From NCBI RefSeq assembly GCF_033898525.1, contig NZ_JAXAFJ010000010.1, forward strand, positions 41,572-105,571: a stretch of 64,000 bases of DNA, given 5' to 3'. The DNA comes from Flaviflagellibacter rhizophilus. Its GTDB lineage: Bacteria > Pseudomonadota > Alphaproteobacteria > Rhizobiales > Methylopilaceae. Positions 33,419 through 41,966 of this stretch are shown in pieces. The notes beneath the pieces were generated by a model. That model searched no databases. It had not been told where the DNA came from and saw only the letters and a program-made list of their open reading frames with translations. Position numbers and translations under genes: made by a program. How positions within the stretch are numbered: the stretch's first letter is position 1; each line of letters begins with the position of its first letter.

Positions 33419-34420
33419 TCAGGCGGCCAGCTTCAAGCTCCCGCGCACCTCGGCCGCGATCTCGTAGGACCGCAGGCGCGCCGTGTGGTCGTACATCATC
33501 GAGGTCAGCATCAGCTCATCGGCGCCGGTCAGCGTGATGAAATCCTGCAGCCGCTCGTGCACCATGTCCGGTGTGCCGATGGCGGTGCAGGAGAGCACGC
33601 TGTCCAGCATCGCCCGGCTGCGGGGGTCGAGGCTCTCGAGATAGCCCGGCACCGGCGGCGGCAGCTTCTGCGGCTGGCCGGTGCGGAGCGCGACGAAGCT
33701 CTGCTGCGCGCTGGTCGCCAGCACCCTGGCCTCCTCGGCATCGTCGGCCGCGAAGATGTTGTAGCCGAGCATGACATAGGGCTTGTCCAATTGCTCGGAG
33801 GGGCGGAACGTCTCGCGGTAGATGCTGATGGCCGCCATCATGTCGCCCGGCGCGAAATGCGAGGCGAAGGCGTAGGGCAGCCCGAGATGGGCGGCGAGTT
33901 GCGCCCCGAAGGTGCTGGAACCGAGGATCCACAGCGGCACGTTCAGCCCTCCGCCCGGCACCGCCTTCAGCGCCTGGTTCGGCCCCGGCTCGGCAAAATA
34001 GGCCTGCAGCTCCAGCACGTCGCGGGGGAAGGTGTCGCCATTGGAGTCGAGGTTGCGGCGCAAAGCGCGCGCGGTCAGTCCGTCACTGCCGGGCGCACGG
34101 CCGAGACCGAGATCGATGCGGCCGGGATAGAGGCTCTCCAGCGTGCCGAACTGCTCCGCGATCTGCAGAGGCGCGTGGTTCGGAAGCATGATGCCGCCGG
34201 CGCCGACGCGGATGGTCGACGTGCCCTCCGCGAGATAGCCGATCAGCACCGAGGTCGCGGCGCTTGCCACGCCGGGGATGTTGTGGTGCTCGGCCACCCA
34301 GTAGCGGCCATAGCCCCAGCGCTCGGCATGCTGCGCGAGGTCGCGGCTGTTGCGGAAAGCGAGGGCGGCATCGCCACCTTCGATGATGGGGGAGAGGTCG
34401 AGGACCGAAAACGGGATCAT
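33419..34420 (-). CDS. Luciferase-like flavin-dependent monooxygenase
   Basis: A 333-residue member of the bacterial luciferase-like (LLM) superfamily, which uses reduced flavin to oxidise small molecules. The family start FSVLDLSPI, the block YGRYWVAEHHNIPG and the segment GRIDLGLGRAPGSD are all visible. Substrate and role cannot be read. ATG 34420 was chosen because homologues begin with IPFSVLDLSP; ATG-like starts further upstream add only nine poorly conserved residues. It is a single gene ending against the msrB terminator. Confidence 0.88.
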   Translation of the reverse strand: MIPFSVLDLSPIIEGGDAALAFRNSRDLAQHAERWGYGRYWVAEHHNIPGVASAATSVLIGYLAEGTSTIRVGAGGIMLPNHAPLQIAEQFGTLESLYPGRIDLGLGRAPGSDGLTARALRRNLDSNGDTFPRDVLELQAYFAEPGPNQALKAVPGGGLNVPLWILGSSTFGAQLAAHLGLPYAFASHFAPGDMMAAISIYRETFRPSEQLDKPYVMLGYNIFAADDAEEARVLATSAQQSFVALRTGQPQKLPPPVPGYLESLDPRSRAMLDSVLSCTAIGTPDMVHERLQDFITLTGADELMLTSMMYDHTARLRSYEIAAEVRGSLKLAA

Positions 34421-34495
34421 GCAGGCGATGTAGTGATCGCTAGTCAAATCCCAAGAGGCTCGGGCAGGCTTAATTCACTGCCCCCCAGAAACGCC

Positions 34496-34518
34496 AAGAG
34501 CGGCCAGTGGCCGCTCTT
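34496..34518. terminator. Hairpin terminator of the 45-residue protein gene
   Basis: AAGAGCGGCC pairs with GGCCGCTCTT (10 bp) around AGT, 34 bases after the stop of the small gene at 34552. There is no long T run on either side, but stem strength and position fit a terminator. Confidence 0.65.
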
Positions 34519-34551
34519 CTTGTCCGAACCGATGAGGTTCGAGGTCCGTCT

Positions 34552-34689
34552 TCAGCCGCGCTTGAAGGCGCGGGCCGGGATACCAAGGATCTGGAGATCC
34601 GCAGCGGCCGGAACGTGATGGTTGCGGGCTGCTTCACCAGCGCGGATGGCAGCGCCGAGCATCTGGAAGACATTGATAACAGTCGTCAT
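34552..34689 (-). CDS. Small hypothetical protein (45 residues)
   Basis: A short gene with a 45-residue product of mixed helical character: VINVFQMLGAAIRAGEAARN, then HHVPAAADLQILGIP and a basic tail. The pattern of helix, His/Asn-rich turn and ILGIPARAF is familiar from unannotated small proteins of alphaproteobacteria, but I cannot name a function. The start has an AAGGGAA stretch about ten bases upstream, and a hairpin terminator follows. The reading frame has natural codon use, whereas the overlapping longer frames on either strand do not. It was found by reading the sequence directly. Confidence 0.65.
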   Translation of the reverse strand: MTTVINVFQMLGAAIRAGEAARNHHVPAAADLQILGIPARAFKRG

Positions 34690-34823
34690 TTCTCTGTTCC
34701 CTTCTCTGTTGAAGGGAATATGATCTCAAACTACATGCATGAGTAGTGATTTAAAACAGGCTCAGCCATGCGCTGTGCGCATATCTCTGTCATGGTTCCT
34801 TAAACTTTTACGCAATCGTCATC

Positions 34824-36239
34824 TTACCGCCCGTAGATATCCTCGAACCTCTCGATATCGTCCTCACCGAGATAGCTGCCGGTCTGGACCTCGATCACCT
34901 CAAGGTCGATCTTGCCGGGATTGCGCAGGCGATGCATGGCCCCCTGCGGTATATAGGTCGACTCGTTTTCCGAGATGATCTTGCGCTCGTCACCGATGGT
35001 GACCTCGGCGGTCCCTCGCACCACCACCCAATGCTCGGCGCGGTGATAATGCTTCTGCAGCGACAGCGTGCCGCCCGGCTTCACGACGATGCGCTTGACC
35101 TGGAAGCGGCCTCCGGAATCCAGCGACTGATAGAACCCCCAGGGGCGGTAGCCCCGCGCATGGGCGCTGGCCTGGGCGTATTTGCGGTCGCGCAGATGGC
35201 CGACGATGGATTTCACGCCATCGGCGTCGCCCCGGTTCGCCACCATGACGGCGTCGTCATCCACCACGACGACGAGGTCTTTCATTCCGGCAAGCGCCAG
35301 CACCGGGCGGTCGCTGATGGCGATGCAGTTCTCGCTGCCGACAAGTTCGACGGTGCCGCGCGTGACATTGCCGCGAGCGTCCTTCTGGCTGGCGTCCCAG
35401 ATGGCACCCCAGGTGCCGATGTCGGACCAGCCGCAATCGACCGGCACGACCGACACGCGCGCGCTGCGTTCCATGACGGAATAATCGATGCTCTTCGGCA
35501 CCACTGCGAGGAAGGGCTCACGCGCCAGCAACAGAAAGCCGAGATCCCCCTCGATGCCGCGGACGGCCTCCTCCACTGCCGCGGCGCTGTCGGGCTCGAA
35601 CTCGGCATAATCCTCCAGCATGGCGGATGCGGAGAACAGGAAATTGCCCGAGTTCCACATATAGCCGTCGGCAACGTAGCGTGCCGCCGTCTCGGCATCG
35701 GGCTTCTCGACGAACTCGGCGACCGGGTTCAGCCCGCCCGGGCCCTCGTCCGTTTCCGGGCGGATATAGCCGTAGCCGGTGGCCGGCGAGGAGGGCTCCA
35801 CGCCGAACACGACGATGCGCCCCGCCATGGCCGCAGGCAGCGCCGTCTCGCAGGCCGCGCGGAACAGGTCGGGCCGCTCCACGAGGTGATCGGCCGCCAA
35901 TGTCAGCAGGACGGCATGGGGATCGCGGCTGTGGACGAGGTGGGCCGCAGCCGCGATGGCCGGGCCGGAGTCGCGCCGCGCCGGTTCCAGCAGCACATCC
36001 GCCGCAACGCCGAGCGCCTCCAGCTGCTCGGCAACGAGGAAACGGTGGTCGGCATTGGCCACGATCAGGGGTTTGGCGAAAAGCTCCGGATCCTGCACCC
36101 GCAGCACCGCCTCCTGAAAGCTCGAACGCTCGCCCACGAGAGCGATGAACTGCTTCGGGCGGCTCTCGCGAGAGGCCGGCCATAGCCTTGCACCGGCTCC
36201 CCCGCACAGGATCACCGGCACGATCTTCGTTGCCAACAT
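34824..36239 (-). CDS. Mannose-1-phosphate guanylyltransferase / mannose-6-phosphate isomerase
   Basis: A 471-residue bifunctional enzyme that isomerises fructose 6-phosphate and makes GDP-mannose for polysaccharides. The N-terminal transferase starts with PVILCGGAGARLWPASRESRPKQF's GGAGxRLWP motif, has FVEKPD and the substrate segment YMWNSGNF. The C-terminal type II isomerase cupin (about 355-470) shows RPWGFYQSLD, KPGGTLSLQKHYHRAEHWV and a late ENESTYIPQGAMHRLRNPG. ATG 36239 was preferred; ATG 36251 is four codons earlier. It is the last gene of a same-strand set with phosphomannomutase upstream, so together they make GDP-mannose from mannose or fructose phosphates. Confidence 0.94.
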   Translation of the reverse strand: MLATKIVPVILCGGAGARLWPASRESRPKQFIALVGERSSFQEAVLRVQDPELFAKPLIVANADHRFLVAEQLEALGVAADVLLEPARRDSGPAIAAAAHLVHSRDPHAVLLTLAADHLVERPDLFRAACETALPAAMAGRIVVFGVEPSSPATGYGYIRPETDEGPGGLNPVAEFVEKPDAETAARYVADGYMWNSGNFLFSASAMLEDYAEFEPDSAAAVEEAVRGIEGDLGFLLLAREPFLAVVPKSIDYSVMERSARVSVVPVDCGWSDIGTWGAIWDASQKDARGNVTRGTVELVGSENCIAISDRPVLALAGMKDLVVVVDDDAVMVANRGDADGVKSIVGHLRDRKYAQASAHARGYRPWGFYQSLDSGGRFQVKRIVVKPGGTLSLQKHYHRAEHWVVVRGTAEVTIGDERKIISENESTYIPQGAMHRLRNPGKIDLEVIEVQTGSYLGEDDIERFEDIYGR

Positions 36240-36315
36240 GCGCACCCCCATCGGCCTGCAACCAGGCAAAACCACTACGTCGAACGCTGACATGCTGCGG
36301 CGAGGCGCAGGCGCC

Positions 36316-37740
36316 TCACCGCGTATTGCGCTCAGCCACCCCGAGTGCCCAGTCGAGAAGCCGGCCCGCCTGCTCCTGGCCGGCGGCTTCCACATACACC
36401 CGCAGTTCCGGAGCGTTCCCCGAAGCCCTGAAATGAACCACATCGCCGGAGGCCGCGCGAATGCGGACCCCGTCCAGGGCACCGACATCGTCGAGAGGGC
36501 CGAGATCCCCCAGCTCCCGCTGGACGAAGGCGGCATCTCCGAGGCGCTCGAGAAAGGCTGCCGAGCGAGAGGGGTCGACGTCCTTCAGCCGGTCGCTGCG
36601 CGCCGAGGTGAAACCGGCCGAGGCAGCCACTTCGGACAGCCGCCGACCTGCCGCGATCTCCGACAGCGCACACAGGATCGGCAGCATGGCGTCGCGCGTC
36701 ATCAACGCCTCGATGACGCCATGGCCGCGCGGCACCGCCGATCCGAGCAGGACGCCGCCGTTCGCCTCGAAGCCGAGCACCGGACCGGTGGCGGTGCGAA
36801 GCGCCTCGACCATGCCCTCGATCACAAAAGGTGAACCCACCCTGGTGCGCCGCACGCCTGCGAACGCGCCAGAGGTCTCGATCCCGGAATTGGACGTCAC
36901 GGGCGTGACCACAATCTCCGCGCCGAGCTGCCGGGCGGACAGGACGCCCAGGAGATCGCCACGGAGGAAATGGCCGGTCTCGTCGGCGACCAGAGGCCGG
37001 TCGGCATCGCCGTCTGTCGAGACGATGGCGTCGAGGCGCGTTTCGGACGCCCATTGCAGCGCGAGCGCCTTGTCCTCTTCGCGTAGTGCCTCCGTATCGA
37101 CGGGCACGAAACTGTCGGAGCGGCCAAGCGGCACCGCCTCGGCGCCCAGCGCCGTGACGATCTGCACCATGAGGTCGCGCGCCACGGACGAATGCTGGTA
37201 GACGCCGACGCGCAAGCCCCTCAGGCCTTCCGACCCGAACGTCTCGGTGTAGCGCCGCGTATAGTCGGGCAGCACGTCCACGGTTTGCATGGCGGAACGC
37301 GCCGCAGGTGGCTGGAACAGGTCCGGCGCGAGCGCGGCGTGCAAGGTGGAGATCCGGACCTCGTCGGCCTTATCGATCTCGCCCGAGGCGCGGTAGAATT
37401 TCAGCCCATTGCGGTCATCCGGAATATGACTGCCCGTGACCATCAGCGAAGGCAGGCCATGCCGCTGGCCATGAAGGGCAAGCGCCGGCGTCGGCACTTC
37501 CCCCGCGTCGAGCGGGATCAGGCCCGCGCCCGACAGGGCGGCCCCGCACAGAGCCGCGATATCCGGGCTGCTGCGCCGGAGATCGCGCCCGATGAGCACC
37601 TCACCCGTCCATCCAGGTGGCGCATCGGCTTTCAGCATCTCCGCGAACGCGGAGGTATAGGCATAAGCCGGCACGCCGTTCAGTTCGTCCGCGAGCCCGC
37701 GCAGGCCGCTCGTTCCGAACTTCAGGGAAGACTGGGTCAA
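36316..37740 (-). CDS. Phosphomannomutase / phosphohexomutase
   Basis: A 474-residue alpha-phosphohexomutase that converts mannose 6-phosphate to mannose 1-phosphate and may also act on glucose phosphates. The N-terminal KFGTSGLRGLADEL, the catalytic loop VTGSHIPDDRNG (SH in place of the usual SHNP), the metal loop DGDADRPLVAD and the C-terminal phosphate-binding RASGNAPELRVY are all present. A TTG start at 37740 with GAGGTG just upstream gives the conserved N-terminus; no ATG is close. It lies 76 bases upstream of the GDP-mannose gene. The SHIP variant at the active loop is unusual but retains the phosphoserine. Confidence 0.9.
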   Translation of the reverse strand: MTQSSLKFGTSGLRGLADELNGVPAYAYTSAFAEMLKADAPPGWTGEVLIGRDLRRSSPDIAALCGAALSGAGLIPLDAGEVPTPALALHGQRHGLPSLMVTGSHIPDDRNGLKFYRASGEIDKADEVRISTLHAALAPDLFQPPAARSAMQTVDVLPDYTRRYTETFGSEGLRGLRVGVYQHSSVARDLMVQIVTALGAEAVPLGRSDSFVPVDTEALREEDKALALQWASETRLDAIVSTDGDADRPLVADETGHFLRGDLLGVLSARQLGAEIVVTPVTSNSGIETSGAFAGVRRTRVGSPFVIEGMVEALRTATGPVLGFEANGGVLLGSAVPRGHGVIEALMTRDAMLPILCALSEIAAGRRLSEVAASAGFTSARSDRLKDVDPSRSAAFLERLGDAAFVQRELGDLGPLDDVGALDGVRIRAASGDVVHFRASGNAPELRVYVEAAGQEQAGRLLDWALGVAERNTR

Positions 37741-37850
37741 CGGGCACCTCGGATCCGGAAAGCTGCCGCTGCTACGACCGGAGCATGTTTGCAACCATGA
37801 GATGCATAAGGGTGGAAGATCAAGAGTTTATGTCCCTTCCTCCGCCATCC

Positions 37851-38840
37851 CTATCGCCCGTAGATCGTGTCCAGTGTCCGGCTGACGGTGACGAGGCGTT
37901 CGGCCTCGAGATCGAAACATTCGCCACCCGCAAGGCGCATGGCCCAGTCGGCGCCTGCACGTCCGCCCCATTGATCGGGTGGAGTGGCCAAAGTCTCGCG
38001 CGACGTGCCGCGATAGCGCTCGGCCACGAAGTCGTAGAAGGAGCCGTCGACATTGCGCAGCGCCGCGCCACCCTCGGTGCCGTAGAAGGCGGCCGAGATG
38101 ACAGCGTCGCAGCCCGCCTGCAGACGCCATGAGCACGCGAGTTGGACAGCCGCGCCCGTGTCGAGCTGCAGTGTCGCAAGCGCGTAGTCCTCTACGCGGC
38201 CAGCACCGGCGAGCGGTTCGCCGCCGGCGAACAGCGTGCCCTTGGCGTGGGAGACGGTGGGGAAATCCAGCGCCCACAATGCAAGATCGACCAGATGGAC
38301 ACCGAGATCCATGACGCAGCCGCCGCCCGACTGCGCGGGGTCGTAGAACCAGGCTTTGTCCGGGCCATAGGCGTTGTGGAAGACAAGATCCACCGCATAG
38401 ATGCGCCCGAGTTCGCCACCGCGCAGCAGGTCGCGGATGCGCTGCATGCCCGCCGTGTAGCGATAGGAGAAGTCGACGCCCAGCAAGCGGTCCGCCGCCC
38501 GCGCGGCCTCAACCACGGCTTGGGCCTCGCCCGCATCACGCCCCAGCGGCTTCTGGCAGAACACAGCTGCCCCCGCCCGAAGAGCCGCTATGGACTGTTC
38601 GGCGTGCATGGCGCTCGGTGTCGCGATGACCACGCCGTCGAGGCCGAGCGCCAGCATCTCATCCAGCGAGGACACGACCTGTGCATGGGGCGCCAGCTTC
38701 AGCGCCTCCACCACCATGTCCGCGGAGGTGTCGGCGACGGCGACCGCATCGACCGTGCCGGTCGCGAGCATGGCCTCCATGCGGTGGCGGCCGATCCAGC
38801 CGGTGCCGAGGAAGCCGAGGCGGGGACGTGTCGCGGCCAT
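37851..38840 (-). CDS. Gfo/Idh/MocA family oxidoreductase
   Basis: A 329-residue NAD(P)-dependent dehydrogenase. The Rossmann motif is LGFLGTGWIGRHRM at the N-terminus, and the EKP-like catalytic segment is FCQKPLGRDA, where Gln replaces the more usual Glu. The substrate-binding C-terminal domain includes GGCVMDLGVHLVDLALWAL with the conserved Asp and His. It probably oxidises a sugar, inositol or sugar derivative. Its ATG overlaps the stop of the upstream alcohol dehydrogenase by one base. The four genes from 39811 to 34824 run the same way. Confidence 0.86.
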   Translation of the reverse strand: MAATRPRLGFLGTGWIGRHRMEAMLATGTVDAVAVADTSADMVVEALKLAPHAQVVSSLDEMLALGLDGVVIATPSAMHAEQSIAALRAGAAVFCQKPLGRDAGEAQAVVEAARAADRLLGVDFSYRYTAGMQRIRDLLRGGELGRIYAVDLVFHNAYGPDKAWFYDPAQSGGGCVMDLGVHLVDLALWALDFPTVSHAKGTLFAGGEPLAGAGRVEDYALATLQLDTGAAVQLACSWRLQAGCDAVISAAFYGTEGGAALRNVDGSFYDFVAERYRGTSRETLATPPDQWGGRAGADWAMRLAGGECFDLEAERLVTVSRTLDTIYGR

Positions 38841-39811
38841 CAATAGGTCACCAGCGCCTTGAGGAAACCGTCCGGCCGGTCGCGCGTGGCGTCCAGCGCC
38901 TCGTCCAGCCGCTCCAGCGGGAAGCGGTGCGTGTAGAGCTCCGAGGGGTCGAGCCGCCCGGAGGCCACCGCCTCCACCGCTTCGCGTATGCCCTGCATGT
39001 AGACCTCGGGATCGCGCTCATGCGCGTTGATCACGTCCAGTCCTCGCCAGTTCCACATCTGCATGTTGACCTGACGTGGGCCGTCCTGATGGTAGCCGGC
39101 GATGATGAGGCGGCCGCGCTCCCGCGTCAGTTCGGCGGCGAGGTCGAGAGGCCATTGCTTGCCGACGGCTTCGATAACCCGGTCGCAGAACGTGCCTCCG
39201 GTCAACTCGCGCACCCGTTCGATGATGGCCCAATGGTCTTCCATCGGGATGGTCTCGGCCGCGCCCATGCGGCGCGCCACGTCGAGCGAGAAGGGGCGAC
39301 GGGAAATGGCGATGACGCGCGCACCCGCCTGGCTGGCAAGCCGCGTCAGGACTGCGCCGAGGAAGCCGATGCCGACGATGGCGACCGTCTGCCCGGCCGC
39401 GATCTCGCTGCGGCGGAAGATGTTCATCGCGCATCCCAGTGGCTCGCCGGGGAAGGGCTGGCCGGCCAGGCTGTCCGGCAGGCGCACCACGGCGGAGGCG
39501 TCCGCGACGTCGTAATCGGCGTAGCTCTTGTAGGAGAGCGCGGCGACGCGATCACCCACAGCAAGCCCCTGCACGCCGGGACCTAGCGCATCCACCACGC
39601 CCCAGCCCTCATGGCCGAGCGCGCCCGGCTCGGTGGGGAACTGCATCCAGTCCGGACCCGACCATGGCGTGAGGTTGGAGGCGCACACGCCGCAGCCTTC
39701 CAGGCGGATGCGGACCTGCCCCTCGCCCGGCTCCGGGATCGAGGTGTCCGAAACCGTCATCTGCCCCGCGCCCGTCAGCACCGCCGCACGCATACCTGCC
39801 GCCTCACTCAT
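38840..39811 (-). CDS. Zinc-type (MDR) alcohol dehydrogenase
   Basis: A 323-residue medium-chain dehydrogenase. The catalytic Cys is in LEGCGVCASN, the second zinc/active-site pair is in GALGHEGWG, and the Rossmann motif is AIVGIGFLGAVLTRLA. The structural zinc lobe of classic alcohol dehydrogenases is missing, so it is a one-zinc or zinc-poor form. ATG 39811 gives the conserved N-terminus. It is overlapped at its stop by the Gfo/Idh gene, suggesting both act on one sugar or polyol substrate. It is divergent from the lipid kinase gene across 159 bases. Confidence 0.87.
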   Translation of the reverse strand: MSEAAGMRAAVLTGAGQMTVSDTSIPEPGEGQVRIRLEGCGVCASNLTPWSGPDWMQFPTEPGALGHEGWGVVDALGPGVQGLAVGDRVAALSYKSYADYDVADASAVVRLPDSLAGQPFPGEPLGCAMNIFRRSEIAAGQTVAIVGIGFLGAVLTRLASQAGARVIAISRRPFSLDVARRMGAAETIPMEDHWAIIERVRELTGGTFCDRVIEAVGKQWPLDLAAELTRERGRLIIAGYHQDGPRQVNMQMWNWRGLDVINAHERDPEVYMQGIREAVEAVASGRLDPSELYTHRFPLERLDEALDATRDRPDGFLKALVTY

Positions 39812-39970
39812 GGCCCGCTCCGTTTTCCCGCGGCCCCTGTTAGCCCCGACGCGGTGCGCCCTCAAGCGCGATGCGGCCGGAACCGCCGGCGCGTTCCGGA
39901 TGTTTGGAGGGCGAAGCCGCAGCACCAGCGACCACGCTGCGCGACCTCGACCCCCGAAGGTACCCGCCCG

Positions 39971-40900
39971 ATGCGTGCTGCTGTCGTCCTGAACTCCACG
40001 GCAGGCGCCGATGTGGGACAGTCCACCACGGCCGACCAGGTGCTGGCTTGCCTGAGGGCGGCCGGGCTCGACGCCGAACTGGCGGGCCGACCCGATAACA
40101 GCCTGCCTGAGAAATTCGAGGCGGCCGTGGCCTCTCGGCCTGACGTCGTCGTGGTCGGCGGCGGCGATGGCAGCATCGCCTGCGCGGCGCAGCGGCTGAA
40201 GGGCCAGGACATCCCCCTCGGCATCATCCCGCTCGGCACCATGAACCTGATGGCCAAGGATCTCGGCCTCCCGCTGGAACTGGAAGGCGCGGTTTCGGTC
40301 ATCGCTGCCAGCAATATTCGAAGGATCGATGTCGGCGTGCTCAACGGCCACGTGTTCCTGTGCAAGGCCATGGTGGGATTGCCGGCGAACATCGCGCAAT
40401 TGCGCGAGCACGGACGGGGCAAGATGAACGCTCGCGGCTGGTTGAGGCTGCTCCGGCACCTGGCCGTGGGGCTGAACCGGTATCCGCTGCTGTCGATGGC
40501 CCTGCTTATCGATGGACAGACGAAGCGGGTGCGCACGCGCGCCATCGCCGTGTCCTGCAACGCCTATGATGAGGGGTTCGGCCGCGTCCTGCGTCGGTCC
40601 CACCTCGATCGCGGGGAACTGGTCCTCTACATCCCGCACGGTCTGACGTTGTGGAAGCTGCTGCGTCTCGGCGCGGGGCTCGCCACCGGCACCTGGCAGA
40701 AGCAGGAAGGCCTGGAAAGTCACCCGCTCAAGGAACTCGAAGTGCTGAGCCCTCGAAAGCTTCTCCGCGCCATGTTGGACGGCGAGGTGCGCCTGCTGGA
40801 GACGCCGCTGCGCTTTTCCGTAGAGGCCGGCGCCCTGCGTGTCATGGCGCCGCTCCCCATTGCCGACACCGACACACCAGCCGCGACGGAGGTCAGATGA
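39971..40900 (+). CDS. Diacylglycerol kinase-like lipid kinase
   Basis: A 309-residue member of the DAGK catalytic-domain family (YegS/BmrU type). The nucleotide-binding signature is VVVGGGDGSIACAAQ and is followed by GIIPLGTMNLMAKDLGLP, both typical. The C-terminal beta-sandwich region is also present. It likely phosphorylates a lipid such as diacylglycerol or a sphingoid base using ATP at the inner face of the membrane. Its end overlaps the following metallophosphoesterase by four bases (ATGA), so a phosphorylation and dephosphorylation pair may be made from the same mRNA. Confidence 0.9.
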   Translation: MRAAVVLNSTAGADVGQSTTADQVLACLRAAGLDAELAGRPDNSLPEKFEAAVASRPDVVVVGGGDGSIACAAQRLKGQDIPLGIIPLGTMNLMAKDLGLPLELEGAVSVIAASNIRRIDVGVLNGHVFLCKAMVGLPANIAQLREHGRGKMNARGWLRLLRHLAVGLNRYPLLSMALLIDGQTKRVRTRAIAVSCNAYDEGFGRVLRRSHLDRGELVLYIPHGLTLWKLLRLGAGLATGTWQKQEGLESHPLKELEVLSPRKLLRAMLDGEVRLLETPLRFSVEAGALRVMAPLPIADTDTPAATEVR

Positions 40901-41757
40901 CCCGCCTTGCCCATGTCTCCGACCTCCACTTCGGGCGTACCGATCCCGTCGTGGTCGATGCCCTGCGCGAGGAGATCCGAGCCGACGCCCCCGACATGGT
41001 GGTGGTGTCGGGCGACCTGACGCAGAGCGCCACGCCGGACGAGTTCAGGCAGGCCAAGGCCTTCCTCGACAGCCTTGGCCGCCCAGTCTTCGCCGTGCCC
41101 GGAAACCACGACATACCGCCGACCAATCTCTGGGAACGCTTCACCGATCCCTACAAGCGCTGGCGGCGCTACTACTCGGACGCCAAGGAGCCCGTCTGGT
41201 GCAATGACGAGGTGGCGCTGCTCGGCATCAACACCGCACGCCGCATCGGCTGGCACTGGAACTGGGCTTACGGCCGCATCACAAAAGACCAGCTCGAAGA
41301 TCTGGAGCACCGGCTGGCAGCCTTGCCTAAAGGAGTCGTGCGCATCGTGGTCGCGCATCATCCGTTCCTCCCGCCGGAAAAAGCGCCGGACACCAAGCTG
41401 GTCGGCCGGGTCGACAGGGCGCTGGAACTGTTCGCACGCCACGATGTGCGGATCGTCGTCGCAGGCCATCTCCATCGCGCCTATTCGCGGCTGGCAAAGG
41501 CGGGCTCTGGCTCGGGTGTCATGGTGGTGCAGGCCGGCACCGCGACATCGACGCGGCTGCGCGACGAGGCGAATGCCTACAACCGCTTCCTGGTGACTGA
41601 AGGTGTCGTGTCGATGGAGACGCGGGTGTGGAACGGCGCGTCCTGGGAGACGGGCTTCACCTCGGCGAACCTGCTCGCCCCGCAGCCGGACACCGTCAAG
41701 GAAGTGGTGGCGGAGCCCGGCCCGGGCGTGGCGAAGGTTACTGAATCGGCGGGCTAA
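40897..41757 (+). CDS. Calcineurin-like metallophosphoesterase
   Basis: A 286-residue two-metal phosphoesterase. All five motifs are visible: HVSDLHFG, VVSGDLTQ, PGNHD, AHHPF and GHLHRA. It has no signal peptide, so it should act in the cytosol on a phosphomonoester, phosphodiester or lipid phosphate. Tight coupling (ATGA) with the lipid kinase upstream suggests a lipid phosphate as substrate. Its last 20 bases overlap the end of a convergent proline-rich microprotein gene. Confidence 0.9.
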   Translation: MTRLAHVSDLHFGRTDPVVVDALREEIRADAPDMVVVSGDLTQSATPDEFRQAKAFLDSLGRPVFAVPGNHDIPPTNLWERFTDPYKRWRRYYSDAKEPVWCNDEVALLGINTARRIGWHWNWAYGRITKDQLEDLEHRLAALPKGVVRIVVAHHPFLPPEKAPDTKLVGRVDRALELFARHDVRIVVAGHLHRAYSRLAKAGSGSGVMVVQAGTATSTRLRDEANAYNRFLVTEGVVSMETRVWNGASWETGFTSANLLAPQPDTVKEVVAEPGPGVAKVTESAG

Positions 41758-41908
41758 TCTCGTCCGGATTGGGATTGGGCATCTCGTCGGGCAATTGCTC
41801 CGGCGGGGGCTCCTCGATCGGCGCGGGCGGCACCGGCTCGGGCATCGGCGGCGGGATGGGCTGCGGCTCGGGCGTCGGTATGCCGGGCTCGTTTCCGGGA
41901 ATGGACAT
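41738..41908 (-). CDS. Proline-rich microprotein (56 residues)
   Basis: A 56-residue product made almost entirely of Pro, Glu, Ile, Met and Asp: NEPGIPTPEPQPIPPPMPEP, then PPAPIEEPPPEQLPDEMPN. No folded domain is expected; it is probably an extended, acidic linker-like peptide. The start has a GGAGAG ribosome site at good spacing, and similar small proline-rich genes are often left unannotated in alphaproteobacteria. It converges with and overlaps the metallophosphoesterase by 20 bases, and lies 58 bases downstream of the ClC gene on the same strand. It was found by reading the frame directly. Confidence 0.65.
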   Translation of the reverse strand: MSIPGNEPGIPTPEPQPIPPPMPEPVPPAPIEEPPPEQLPDEMPNPNPDEISPPIQ

Positions 41909-41966
41909 CGCTCTCTCCGTGGCTTGTCAGGGTCAACGGACGCCCTGCCGTGCGGTTCCGCACAGG

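Noticed and set aside
37851..39811. Inclusion of the dehydrogenase pair in a GDP-sugar pathway
   Set aside because: The pair lies upstream of the GDP-mannose genes on the same strand, but the motifs fit a general sugar or polyol dehydrogenase and the 110-base gap allows a separate promoter.
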